From assembly GCA_958298945.1 (NCBI GenBank), contig OY282609.1:57818220-57882219 (forward strand): a DNA stretch of 64,000 bases, in the 5' to 3' direction. Under the pieces are notes generated by a model that saw nothing but the letters and a program-made list of their open reading frames with translations, was not told the origin of the DNA and ran no database searches. The position numbers were made by a program, and so were the translations under genes. The stretch's first letter is position 1. Each line of letters opens with the position of its first letter. This document shows, piece after piece, positions 1 to 12,059 of this stretch. Source of the stretch: Atherix ibis. Its lineage: Eukaryota > Arthropoda > Insecta > Diptera > Athericidae.

Positions 1-719
1 ATCGAAATAATGCAATCAAAAATAATTTTCTTCATATCAATTTTGTTAATAACATAGAAAATTATTATTATGAACAGAAGAGGAATGGGAATAGTTTCAT
101 TATGACATTTTTTTCTTCAATGCGGGGTCGTAGGAGAGCAGTTTTAATTGTAATTATTATTGACGATGAGAAAATTACTAGGACATTTTTATGTCAGTAG
201 CAGGAGCAAACGAATAGTAGTTGAGAATTTGTGTGAGAATAAAATTTTCTTATGTTTAGAAAAGGAATTTTAAGACAGTTTTAATTGAGCATTTTTTAAG
301 AAAGTCTAGCATCAGCGAATTTCTTTTTAAAGACTGTTAGAGCTCAGAATGTCTACAAAAATTATAAGCCGCTATTAATAATTTTTTTGTTGGTATTAAG
401 GCATTTACATTTTGAACAATATGTCAAAAACTTGGTTACACAAATTTGGAGAATACAACTTATAGGAACGAGATTTATTTCTAAATTTATTTATGTAGAA
501 TTTGATCTGCAAGATCGAGTGCCCTTAATGAGAAACCATTTACTTGGTGCACAAGAAAAAGTTTAAACAATAGTTTGTAGAGCAGTTTGGAAAATACTTG
601 CTTAGACTTAAAATTCCAATCAGAGTAAAAAATTAAAAATCGCAGAAATTTGTAAAAGGAGACATGTCCCATAGTTAGGGATAAAATTGATTTGGGGAAA
701 AAGACTTTTTTTAATATGG
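1..719. other. AT-rich sequence, no gene recognised
   Basis: I see no recognisable protein, RNA gene or element. An 89-residue open frame on the minus strand at 487-756 has no family motif and is rich in Phe, Leu and Lys, as chance frames in AT-rich DNA are. Confidence 0.5.
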
Positions 720-1285
720 TTTGGACTGTCCGATTTGGATAAAAATATGCACGCATTTTATTTTATAATTTGTTGCCATTTTAAAGATTACTTCGTAATG
801 CCTCTCTAATAGAAGCCCTGGTCTCTCCCTATTAGCGAAAAACTCAACAAGATCTTCTCTTGATGCCAATTTCTTATCACTAAGGAAGTTTTGAAATAAT
901 AAAAAAAAGTGGTAATCGCTTGGTGCCAGCTCCGCACTAAAAGCTGGATGCATCAAAACCTCCCAGACTGGCGTTATCCTGATGGAATACAACACCTCTC
1001 CTGTCAGCCAATTTTGTCCGCTTCTGGTCAATCGGTAGCTTCAGACGATGCAATTGTTTGGCCATATGGTAGCAGCTCATAGTAGAATTATCAAAGCAAA
1101 ATTGTTAAATATACCAAATTTTCTCTTCTACACCATATAACTCACAACTGAATCGACAATCAAAAGAGTGTAATAGATTTTTTTTTAGTACGAAATGTCA
1201 CTTTTCCACAGCGCACAAGTCTGAACTATTTTGATCAATACTTTACGATACTACAGCCATCTAGCAAAAAAATAATGCATTTGAG
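720..1285 (-). mobile_element. mariner relic, internally deleted (relative of family A)
   Basis: Minus-strand remnant of a DD34D mariner transposon. The open frame at 711-1031 carries the end of the catalytic domain: HPAFSAELAPSDYHFF matches the mariner third-aspartate motif HPxYSPDLAPSDYHLF, followed by a FFANRE segment. The second catalytic motif survives only in another frame (HQDNA, about 975-990), and roughly 50 bases that normally separate it from the third motif are gone. Beyond 1031 the DNA still resembles the element at 16045-17196, but jumps from the mid-transposase region near 1085 to the 5' untranslated region (about 1160-1275), so the DNA-binding domain and first aspartate are deleted. 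The outer left sequence differs from the family A terminal repeat, so this is a related subfamily. It cannot encode a transposase. Motif matches are direct; subfamily is inference. Confidence 0.8.
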
Positions 1286-4200
1286 AAAAAAAAAATGTTA
1301 CTTGTTTATTTTTTCAAAAATGCCAACAAATTTAGAAAGTAGAAAGAGTTATTGTCGTGGAAAAATCAAAAATAGTCACGTGGGTTCTGCAAAATACTAA
1401 TTTAGGGAATAAATATTTTAGGTTAATATTACAAAAATAAATTCAAATTATTATAATTATCAAAATAATCTTTTTTAAATTTTGTACTATTTCCTTAATG
1501 AGCAAAAACACATTCGCCAACATTGAAGTGAGGCCAAGGTTTTTTTGTAATCTCAAAGTAGAGGCTTTCTTTTTTCCGAGAATTTTCTTTCATACAAGAA
1601 CCACAATTTATATATATATTAAATAAAATAAAAGTAAAGATTTTATTCTTTTTTTGGATCCCTAAAAAAACAAGTGTGCTTTTCAGATAAATTTCTCAGA
1701 TGGAAATTTTTTATTTACTGACGACGAACTTCGCCTGATAATATATTTAGAATTTTTTGATAATCATCTGAAAAATATTTTATTTCTTTATAATTTTATG
1801 GTTCCAAATGTTAATTTACTCACTAGTGGGTAGGTTCAAATTTTCATGAATTTGGCGATTTTTAAGTATCATTTCAAAATTGCCCAAAGAATAACTGGAA
1901 AAACAAAAAAAAACTGTTTCTATGACTACCACTTTAAAAAGTTAATAATAATCCATTCAATTAAAAAATTTCCACTTATTTTTGAAATATTTTCATTGAT
2001 TAAATTCGAAAAGCTGAAGATACGTTTAGTAAAAAAAAAATATTATGTAAAGCTTAAAATTATTGGAAGCTTCTACAAATATAATCGAACTAAAAAGGAT
2101 CAATATTTTCTATTAATGCAGATATAAGAGTTTATTTGAAAACTGCAACCATAAAATCCACCCCCCCCCCCCCCTCCCAAAACGCAGTTATCAGTCATTG
2201 TGTTTAGGCAATTTGTGTAAAAAACAAGGGAAAATCAAAACTGATTATAATTTTAATACAGTTATTTTTGCCTACCATTCCTATCCCATTCCTTTAAAAA
2301 ATATACGAGGACCAAATCCCACCATACACTATTCCTGTCAATAAAATGATACGAGTAACAAAATCTATCATGCAATATTTACTCACCAAATCGATTTTGT
2401 TTGCATTTCAATTTCCAATTTTTATCCATTTCGATCAGTTCAAATGTTAAAGGAAACTATCCCAAAACAAAGGAAAATATTATTTTACAAAAATATTAAA
2501 AATGGGGGGGGCTTTTTTAAATGGGGAAGGAGAGAAAAAAGTAACCAAATCGAAAAAGCAGTGGATGTAATCATAACGAATGAATTATTAAAAGTGTGAC
2601 GGTTTCAAATTCGGTTCAAAAAATGTTGAAATTATTATTTTTTGACATCGGAAAACTTTCATCATTTTGGGGTGGTTTTTACTCCTACATACCGTTAATA
2701 TGGGATAAAAATTATTATCTTTGATTTGTTCTTTTGTTCTCCCATGAAAGTATTAATTAAAATATAGCTTTCCAATTTGCTCACATGTTTCCATTTTCGA
2801 GATGGAGACGATATTCCCAAAGATTTGATAGCTTCTTATGTTTTTGCTGAAAGTCTATCCAAATATAGAGGAGGAGTTGAAAACAGTGCAAAATAGACAC
2901 CGATTATATTATGTGAATAACGATAAATGACAATCAAAACTTTCACCATAATTCATTTATGAACGAATATTTCCCAGTCTAATGGTCAGTATTTATGATG
3001 CGACATCCAGAAAAGACCATATAACGAAAAATAGTCTTAGTTTACGGGTTCCCACGTACCATCCCTCAAAGGCAATCGGTAACCATGTGTCTCTATTTAA
3101 GGGGCAGTTAAAATTCAAGGTGCTGCTTCTAATGTTGTAATTTCCTTTAAGGCCCAACACATTTATGGGCTGCAAATTGCCTCTCAACTTGTTAATGCCG
3201 GTCATATTGATGAGGGCTCCTCTGAATGGCCAATATGGTCAGATACTAGTAAACGGGGACATTAACATTTCAAATACTTTTGGGTAATTCTGATTCATTC
3301 GTTCGACTGCAGCAATAAATAGAAATCATTCTCGAAGAACTTTCAACAGCATGAATATAAAACTACTGAAGGAATAGGAAGTTAGATGATACTAGCATCG
3401 AAAGAAGGCGAAAAAAATCAATAATGACTGTATGGCCAGTTGAGAGCTCATAAAACCATATCTCTAACCATAGAAGCATCGTTAAAACATCATTTTTTGG
3501 ATTTTTTTTTTGGCTCGTTGCCGATCAGAATTTATGCACAAAGACCACGAAATTTATACGTACGTACTTTCCAGAGTTGAGTATTTAAGTAAATGATCCC
3601 CACATGAATAGTTGAAGATTTTTCCCAGCTTTAAATTTGACTGCACTAAAGAAAACGAATGGAAGGAAATAAATTCAAATTTACTCCATCGCACACGATC
3701 TTTGACATCACTTCTTTACCAGTCCCCCCACAGGTATAGTGAACACATTCTACTAGTTCTTTTGTTAGTACACTCAACGTCGTCCAATAATTTTCACAAA
3801 TTCTCACGGTATGCGATATTTTATCAATAACGACGTTCTTTTCGTGGAAATTGCTTTCCTTACAGATAATAGTCTTACCAATAAAACAATACGGGACTCT
3901 TTGGGGGATTTTTACAAAAAGACCAGGCAAACAAAGGAACAATACAATATTTTTACTGTCTAGCCGTGTGTGTATGTGTATACAGTTGGAGGGCTTTTTA
4001 TCCCCTTGCCAGTTAGCGTGGCATTGTAGATTTACATATATTTTCCGAGAAAAATGGTGTCGGAAGTATATTGCTGATAGTAAATTTTATCAACCCTATT
4101 GCATCGGTAGTTTTTTGGAATACTTGATGAAAATGGGAAAATTGGGAAATCGTGTAACGGCGGTAGTAACGTCTCAGACAGTAGAGGATTTTCTACGCTG

Positions 4201-5424
4201 ACAGCTTTTCTAAGCTCTATTAAACTAGATTCCAAATTTAATTGTCCGAAGTCAGTTTTTGGCGGCTAATGGCGTAATAACGAGTAATTCCCACCGATTT
4301 TCGTATATAGCAGCCATTTTCCGATTATTGGATTCTGATGTGAGGAGCATGTCAACGTGTCTGTGGATTTTCGGGTACGTATACGATAAGACAATGAAAA
4401 TTTCAACACCATTTCCATTATGGACGATTGAATGTCGAATTTCTTCTCAACTAGCATTGTTTAATATGATAAGAGGTAACAAGGAAAGCAAATTTACTGT
4501 GAATGCAAATATGGAAAATTGCATTTCTGAAAATTATAACGCTTTTCGAAAGTGTATAAGTACTAGTCATGACGCTAATATGTAATAGAAGATAAATTTT
4601 CAAAGGACTTATTAATATCAATGCTATTTAATAACTCCAAAAAAAAAGAAATCAATTTTGAGAATAGTACACTAGGAAAATGACTTGAATAAGGTATTTG
4701 AGATAACATCCAGAAATCGTTTTGTACCGCCAAGACCTTGACTCCATTTGGGGCGACTTCATATCTCATGTAGATATTCACTGACAGCTTTCTTTACGAA
4801 ACTGCTCGATAATTAATAGAAGGGAAAATTCAGAGATTGTTAAATTTAGTGAAACATATTAAAATATTTCAGAAGCTTAAATATAGAGCTTTGCAATGGA
4901 ATGGCCGGGTCTATGAGATCCACAATGGATGGGGTTCTATACAAAATAAAATTCTTGGTTGAAAGTTACAAGAATAAGGTTTGTTACTGAAAATGCAAAT
5001 CATGAGTAATTTGGGTATGATCAGGAATCTGAGAAGTTTCCTTGCTCAGAATTTGGGCCTGGTTGTTGAGTAGACTGGTTTGTCGATACTTGGCCAATGA
5101 ATAAATCTTTGTCTAAGCATTGCTAAAAATGTTAAAGTCCATTTGGTCATTTGATGCGTCAAGTACTTTATTTTGACTCTCATTGATTAGCCCACTGTTA
5201 TCAGAGTATTCCAGAATGAACTGTAACCCAACGCAATTTAACATTTTCGTTGTCCAACAACAAATACCGAATTCAGTTGAGCCACGAATAGTCTCCGATA
5301 CTGTTGTTAAAAATTGTTATGCTGCTCTGTTTGGGGAGATTAATTACAGTCTAAACTGCTGTTCTAATTGCTCACAGTTCGATATGGAAAAAGGAACGTC
5401 TATGGTATTTGGTAAAATTTTTAT
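1286..5424. other. Long stretch without a recognised gene
   Basis: About 4.1 kb of AT-rich DNA. It contains a run of 14 C residues at 2161-2174 and a G-rich tract near 2504-2530. Several open frames of 60-116 codons on both strands (for example 3646-3942 minus, 3851-4201 plus, 4259-4585 plus) overlap each other, lack family motifs and look like chance frames. An exon of a host gene cannot be excluded, but nothing here supports one. Confidence 0.45.
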
Positions 5425-5815
5425 CTTAAAGCTAGGTTTTATCTTAAAGCTCGACATATGTGTATGGGTTCCTCATCTTCTTACGGAAAAAAATTTGTGA
5501 CGTCGCATTGACGTTTGATTTGCTTCTCAAACGCCAAGAAAATGATCCATTTTTGAAGGGTATCATCACTGTGGACGAGAAATGGGTTGTCTACAACAAT
5601 GTTAAGCGCAAAAGATCCTGGAGTAGAAAAGATGAAGCGGCTCAAAGCACTTCGAAAGCCAATATTCATCAAAAAAAGGTTATGCTATCTGTTTGGTGGG
5701 ATTTCAAAGGAATCGTTTATTTTGAGCTTCTACCGAGCACCACAACGATCAATTCTGAAGGTTACTATCATCAGTTGAATAAATTGAATGATTCATTTTA
5801 AAAAAAAGGCAAATA
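5425..5815 (+). pseudogene. mariner transposase fragment, family B
   Basis: Central part of a DD34D mariner transposase. The frame 5460-5801 reads through the linker after the helix-turn-helix (degenerate WVPHLL motif), the LLKRQENDPFLK block, the first catalytic motif as TVDEKWVVYNN (the family usually has TGDEKWV), NVKRKRSWSRKDE and the VMLSVWWDFKGIVYFELLP strand. It stops where the sister copies continue toward the second aspartate, so the second and third catalytic residues are absent. Similarity begins near 5425, so the N-terminal DNA-binding domain is also missing. Sister copies lie at 32566-33529, 43656-44585 and 47900-49010. The fragment ends about 10 bases before a 58-bp pair of family B terminal repeats. 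Non-functional. Confidence 0.85.
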
Positions 5816-5824
5816 AATAAACTA

Positions 5825-5882
5825 TTGCGGTGTTCGGAAAATAATTTCGTAATGAAACGAAATTACTTTCTTGACAACCCAA
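5825..5882. mobile_element. 58-bp element made of two family B mariner ends
   Basis: Positions 5825-5850 match the family B left terminal repeat (family form begins TTGGGTTGTTCGGAAAGTAA) with three differences, and 5857-5882 is a right terminal repeat, also with three differences. Only six bases (5851-5856) separate them. TA dinucleotides, the mariner target site, flank the unit at 5823-5824 and 5883-5884. This is what remains if a mariner loses everything between its ends, either by an extreme internal deletion or by two elements joining end to end. It directly follows the truncated family B fragment. Confidence 0.6.
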
Positions 5883-5884
5883 TA

Positions 5885-6299
5885 ATTTCACAATGTTCAC
5901 CACCAATAAGCTGGATAACAGCAAAAGATGTTGTGTGTTTATTGACAGCAGCGTCTGTTTACAAAACAATCCTCCAATCTAAATAAAAATAAAAGTTTTG
6001 TACTTTTACCAATTGTCACTGAAATAAATATGATTTGTTAATAAAATATTCGATTAGACAAAAAAACATTTTTCTAAGGACTTAGAATATCATTTTCTTG
6101 TATTAGAAAGGCGCTCCCTTTATTTTATAGCAACATGGCTATGATATTAGTCAAAAAATGGCTGCCAAATTACCAATTAAAAAATTCCCAAAAGTTATTT
6201 GTTCTGTTTTGGGGATATTCCCAAGCACACACTTCTCAATAAGGGTTATATTCTAAAATTTTTCATGTCAAGAAAATTTAACAAAAAATTAGAATAGTT
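5885..6299. other. AT-rich sequence, no gene recognised
   Basis: About 400 bases between the family B remnant and the repeat cluster. No open frame of interest, no terminal repeats and no recognisable motif were seen. Confidence 0.45.
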
Positions 6300-6828
6300 T
6301 GGGAGGCAACACTTAACCTTTAGAGTTTGGAGGCTCAACTTGATGAACGTAGAATTATTTACTTGACTTAAATTAAATCAATTTTTGAATTAAGAAGACC
6401 CACGTAGCCCACGTAGAATTTAACTTTTGAATCAGGAGGCTACACATAACAACCGCAAACTGGATTTTCGAGATGTGAGGCTACACTAAACTAACATCAA
6501 ATTCTACGTGGGCTACGTGGGTCTTCTAAACTAACAGGTCCTACTACGAAGCCTTCATAGAAGAACTTTTGAGCTACAAGGCTACACTTGACCAATATAT
6601 AATTTGCTTCCGGTTCTAATTGATCAACATATTAATTCAGGGACTGTATTAGAGACACCTTTATTGAATTTAAATTTTAACTAAAAGGTTCCATTTCAAT
6701 TTCGAGGGTGCGCTTGAGTAGTGTAAAATTAATTTTTCAAATAAAAACGCATCTAAATATTCGTAAAATTTTCTCTTCGAATTACAAAGCTTCTCTAAGC
6801 TAACATTCAATTGTCTTTCGTATTTACT
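6300..6828. repeat. Degenerate short-repeat cluster (GAGGCTACAC motif)
   Basis: A motif close to GAGGCTACAC followed by an AT-rich tail recurs at about 6303 (gaggcaacac), 6330 (gaggctcaac), 6438 (gaggctacac), 6476 (gaggctacac) and 6580 (aaggctacac), with weaker copies near 6687, 6705 and 6785. Spacing is irregular, from about 27 to 110 bases. This looks like an old tandem array that has decayed, and it abuts the rosa-like element. Confidence 0.45.
6393..6527. repeat. Perfect 29-bp inverted repeat
   Basis: Positions 6393-6421 and 6499-6527 are exact reverse complements (29 bp), separated by 77 bases. Each arm itself carries two ACGTGGG/CCCACGT-type half-repeats. No TA or other target duplication is evident at the outer edges, so it does not look like a standard MITE. 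Confidence 0.85.
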
Positions 6829-6830
6829 TA

Positions 6831-8119
6831 AGGTTTTTTTTTGTACCATCTAGCGGTTGCATTTTGAACCACTATTTATTTTTCGAAGTACTTGAGTGTT
6901 AAATGTCATCACGAATTGACAGATTGTTAGTTGAAAGTCTGAATATTCCGAAATGGTAATCCATACGCTTGAAGAAACTTGGGAAATTTTGAGAACTTAC
7001 TTCCAAAGTGGTGAGTCTTCAACCCAAACTGTGAGAAATTTAAAAAAAAAATGAGCAAAGATCGAATGCCATTACGTCAACTTGTGGACAAATTCGTGAA
7101 GCGAGTTCGCGAAACTGGTTTGTTGGTTGCCAAAGCAACTCGTTCCCGGTCTAAGACGACCGAGAGTATTGCCACCGTTGCTGAACATGTCCGTGATCAT
7201 CCATCAACATCAACTCGTCACCGTTCTCAGAAATAAACATTTTTCGCACTTCTCTGTTGAGGATTTTGCACAAAGACCTCGGTATGAAAGCTTACAAAGT
7301 TCAATTAGTCGAACAAATAAAGCCGCATGACCATCCGATGTGTTTTCGGTTTGCCCAATGGGCTCAAGATCAATTGGCCGAAGATGAGCATTTTTACCGA
7401 AAAATCATCTTTTCGGATGAGGCCCATTTCCGTCTCGGTGGGTATGTCAACAAACTGGGGGCTCAGAAAATCCATACGTCACCATGGAAAAGCCGATGCA
7501 TCTACAAAGAGTCACGATTTGGTGCGGATTTTGGACTGGAGGCATCATTGGCCCGTTTTTCTTCGAAAACGATGAAGGAGCCCCCGTTACGGTCAATGGT
7601 GAGCGCTATCGTGGCATGCTCAACGAATTTTCGTTTCCAAAAGTTGAATAGAATGGCATGGACGAAATTTGGTTTCAACAGGACGGGGTCACTTGCCACA
7701 CAGCCAACATAACAATCCAACTTTTGAGCATTGTTTTCGAAAACCGAATAATCAGCCGAAATTCTGATGTCAATTGGCCGCCTCGGAGCTGTGATTTGAT
7801 CCCGTTGGATTATTTTCTATGAGGAGCCGTTAAGGATAAATGTTACGCAAGCCATCCAGAGACAATTGAGGCCTTGAAACACGAAATCAAAGTTGCCATT
7901 GAAGAGATACAATCCAAGACAATCGAAAATGTACTGAAAAATTGGGTCGAGCGAATAGGGTACTGTAAGGCCAGCCGTGGCAGTCATTTAAATGATGTTG
8001 TGTTTCATTCTTAAATGTCAATGTTCAATCTTTCTAATAAAACCGAAAATTTAAAAAAAATATACACTTGTTTTTTTTTATTTACTTTTTAAAATGCAAC
8101 TTTTAAATGGTCCACCCTG
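6831..8119 (+). mobile_element. rosa-type (DD41D) Tc1/mariner element, near full length
   Basis: A roughly 1.29-kb DNA transposon. The right end, reverse-complemented, reads TGGACCATTTAAAAGTTGCA and the left end carries the diverged counterpart GTACCATCTAGCGGTTGCAT, giving terminal inverted repeats of about 35 bp with several mismatches. TA lies outside both ends (6829-6830 and 8120-8121), as expected for this superfamily. Between them is a single transposase relic at 6953-8014. Ends are assigned by eye and could be off by a few bases. Confidence 0.75.
6953..8014 (+). pseudogene. DD41D (rosa-like) transposase, broken
   Basis: Decayed transposase of about 354 codons from ATG 6953. The N-terminal helix-turn-helix region (MVIHTLEETWEILRTYF, then a TRHRSQ segment) leads into LRILHKDLGMKAYKVQL. 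The first catalytic motif is IIFSDEAHF (about 7405-7435), the second WFQQDGVTCHT (about 7670-7700), the third WPPRSCDLIPLDYF (about 7780-7820). Forty-one residues separate the second and third aspartates, the spacing that defines the rosa (DD41D) lineage. All three aspartates survive, but there are frameshifts near 7210 and 7455 and stop codons just before NGMDEIW (about 7650) and inside YFL*GAV (about 7819). The C-terminus ends GSHLNDVVFHS, typical of the family. Not functional. Confidence 0.85.
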
Positions 8120-11100
8120 TATTATGATCGTAAATTCAAAGACTTTGAGACTAGTGTGTGTTTCATAAAAATTAATTTCTAAAGATTTTTCTTGCTGTAA
8201 AAAAAAAAACAATATTATTCAATAGTTTCTTAAAAAAAACAAAATTACTTCCAAAAAATTATTTAAATTCTTTAAATAAAAATATGAGATAAAAATCTTA
8301 AAAGATTTGTAAACAAAAAATAAAAAACACATTTTTATTTTTTTATTTTTTGTTTATAATTCGTAAAATTTAATATTGTTTGAGGAAAAAATATTGTTTT
8401 AATCTTTTCAAAAAAATCTATGGAGAAGTAATTAAAAACTCCTGATTCCAAAGGCTTATTGCTTTAGTAATCTTTACACTTTTACTATTGCCAAAGGCTA
8501 AGGAGAATATTTAAAAATGTTCCAAGAATGAATTTTAATTTGCACCTAATTAATTCTCATTTATAAGGCAAAATAAAAATTTATTTAAACAATAAAAGGA
8601 TCTACAGAAAAAGGGTGAGCAAACGAAAGGATAATAAATTAAATTAACTTGAAGATTCTGTGGAGGTGGTAGGAGTGTTTTTGCTTCTTCTTTACAATCC
8701 TTTAAAGATTCAGAAGATTCTTGTGCGAATCAAGAAAAATGTCCTGATCTGTTATTGTTTATTATACAAAGGGACAATTTTAATAGCGAAATTTGCCCGT
8801 TCTCGAAAACGATTACATCCTTCAAAATAATAAGGACATTTGTATGCTAGCTAAGCAATAGATAAATACGAGTAATAACAGCCAAATCCATTTTCGAAAG
8901 ATGCGTAACTTTTAGCTGATAAATCGAAGGAGATAAGTCATCATTAAAGATTCATGGGATTAAAATGACCATAAAAACAATCGCGTTGATGCTCAAAATA
9001 CAAAATCACGGCATTCAAAATTATAGAGAAACGTTGTTGCTAGCCTTCGACCGTTGCCAAGGGAGCACCACCGTCATCATGTCACCAGGAGCAACAATTC
9101 TTGATGGTTTTTAGCAGAAATCAATGGGCAACTTTGGATCGAATGCAATCTGAGCAAGTCGGATCCGGCACTCAGTGTTTAAAGGACATTTCGGAAAGGA
9201 CGTCAGATACTCTTCAGTATAGATTGGAACCTATCCATTGTTTATATAATACGTGTATTGCCATTTCCGTAGACTCTAAGTAGACACTGTTAGATACTAC
9301 CACCGTAGATGGGATACTTAAAATGTGAGAACGATACCTTTTTGAAAGTGCCATCGTGACTGTTATTACAAGACTGTCGAATCTGTAAAGAGCTCTGAAC
9401 GAATTCATAACGTGTACAGGGTATTTTCGTATTCAATTATCGAATTCAGCTATAAATTCATGATGAGATTTAGCAGATGAATAGTCTGGAATCCAGAATT
9501 TAACCGACGAAGCGTAAATGGTGTGAGATCCACAAAAGAATATGTACGAATTTCGAATAATTTCCATAAATTTCTCCTTTAAAATAAAGAAGAGGAAGTG
9601 ATTGAGGTGTGTTTACCACCATTTCTCTTATTTTCATTTTGTTTATAATTTTTTAGGGAAAAGTTTCCATGTAGACGAAGATGATTGTCATTATTGTGTA
9701 GGAGCACAGAAAAGGTAAACTCAGAGGATAAAAAATTCTGATAAATGTAGAAATGGTACTATAGAAAATAAGCATTCGGTTGAAGTAGAAAAATGAAAGT
9801 GAACAAGTTACATATTCTTAAGCTGCCTTGGGGGGATGACAAATGACAAGGAGATAAAGCCACCCACCTAATGTAAACTATGAACATGGACACTTATATT
9901 TCTATACAAAATATACTACGGGGTTAAAAAAGGGGCAAATCATGCGAAAAGATTATATCAATAGAGGCGGATAAACACTGATTCAAAAGTGGAATTTTTA
10001 CAACCAACAAATGGTTAAGGAAAGGATATCGAATGGCTTGGCTTGGCTTGGATGAACACAAATGGATTGAACAACAAATGGTTGCAAGTGTAATCAGAAA
10101 TTTCTGTATATGGAAATGTACATACTTTCGAATATGACTGGCATTTAAGGATCAGTTTCATTTGTACGGAAAATCCAGTCAAGTAAGGGAATCTGCACAT
10201 AGAATATAACCAAAACCGAAGACAACGTAAAGTAAGCTAACATGTGTCATGGCAAAAAGGGACAGCTACCATGTAATGGGGGATAAGAAACGGTCAGGAA
10301 GCGCTGAAGGGCGGTATTTTGAGTTGGGTATGGTGGACTGTGAACATTGTACGCTGATGTTGTGGAAAAGGAAAACCGGAAGGAATATATAAGATTGTAC
10401 CAGATCCCGGGTAATAATTCTTCCAGTCGACTAAAGATCTGATAAACGAGACTTAATGAACCTTAAAAATCATCTTGGCGAATATGTTGAATGATATTGT
10501 GGAAATCCTTTAATGTTCTCGAAATTTATATTCTTATGCTTCTTATCCTTCTTGCCTCCAGCTTAGCTTAGTCGGTTTTCTTCATCCTTTCGCCGTTGTT
10601 GCTTTTACAAGTGAAGTTTTCATTCTTCTCAACCGTATTATATAAATTAAATGAACGTATATAGTCAAAATTTAAAAATACCAACCCTATTCCCATCTTT
10701 TGTTAAACACTCATAGATAGTATCTAACCAAGTGTACCATTTTTCCTATATTTTCTCTCCTACACTCTTCCTTGTCCTATAGTAAATTCGGTACCCGAAT
10801 TTGGGTATGGAGATTTTTTTCCGTAATTGAGAGAATTTTGTTTTTTTCTTAGATTTTTTTATTTTTAATTTTTATTCAACACAAAACACTTGAAAGAAAG
10901 TGGTAGCATTTTAAGGTTCAATACATCGCCTTTAAAAGGTTCAATTCAATTCACCACCAGCCTTGGATCCATTTGGTTTTGGGGATACCTTCCCATATCT
11001 ACTTAACCAATAGAATCTTCTGTTGCCAACATCAAAGGGATCTTAAAAGGTTTACTGCTTTGCTTTCTTAGATTTTCACTATTTTTCATCATCAATCGAA

Positions 11101-12059
11101 AAAGTCCAAATCTTTGGTTTTCTTTTTGTTCCTATTTTATTTCTTCTATGGGGCATTAACACATCATTCAAAAGAAATAATCTGTATTAAGGATATTTGT
11201 ACAGGCATGACTGGATTTATTTTTGAAAAAAAAAAACGCATCTGTCACAATGTTTACCACTCTCCTTTCATCATCAAATTATCTCCGGATAATGTAGAAA
11301 TTGTTGTCTTCTCCTTGTTTCGAATGTTATTATTGTTTGTTATTTTATTATTATGTTAGTCTGTCGACTCCTCTACTTGATTTAATCCCTTTTTACTTTT
11401 TATATGTGTACATACAGTAAAGAAGATCCTGTTCTATTGTTATTAACTAAAGTATTGTATGAATCGCATGATTCTTTAAAGAAGCCCGAAAACTCTTCAA
11501 ACTGAGAGGAGTATATGCATCCACATAACAACTATCTAGGCTACATTATAACAAGGGATTGGAATTTTCGCCTTGGTTATTAATCACTCTAGAATATCTG
11601 TGCGATAGTCTCTTCTTGAAATTGATTAAATTTTTAATTAACGAGTCGAGTGTATGTGTATATGAATGTTATTAGCCCCATTCGATGCTATGCCTTTTTT
11701 GTTGGTCCTTTATTATTATTTTTTATAATCCTTTTGAGCGCTAATAAAAATTTCATTTCTTAGATAATGAACGTTTCGATGTGATTTTTTTTTTAGTTTT
11801 TCTTTCACCATAATTATATGATGATTCAAGGATTTGGATTTTTTTTTGAATGAAACAATTTTTAAAAACTTTTCAAAGTTTGGAGATTATATAGTGTAAA
11901 ATTATGAGTTTACAGAGAGACTTGCCAATTGACTTAACTGGGGGGAAAAAAACTAAATTAATGTATTTAACGGTACTTTGGTCAATTTCCCATTTTAAGA
12001 TGTTTTGATTACAATTCTTATAATACTCTCAACGCTCTGTACACGGAATTTATTTTTTA
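8120..12059. other. Long stretch without a recognised gene
   Basis: About 3.9 kb of AT-rich DNA. Near its start an A/T-rich 18-bp inverted repeat is seen at 8310-8327 and 8339-8356 with an 11-base loop. The longest open frames (10015-10200 minus, 11114-11359 plus) are short, hydrophobic or low-complexity and match no family known to me. No element ends were recognised. Confidence 0.45.

Noticed and set aside
3612..4585. Overlapping frames of 60-116 codons on both strands
   Set aside because: They overlap mutually in different frames, with no recognisable motif; likely chance.
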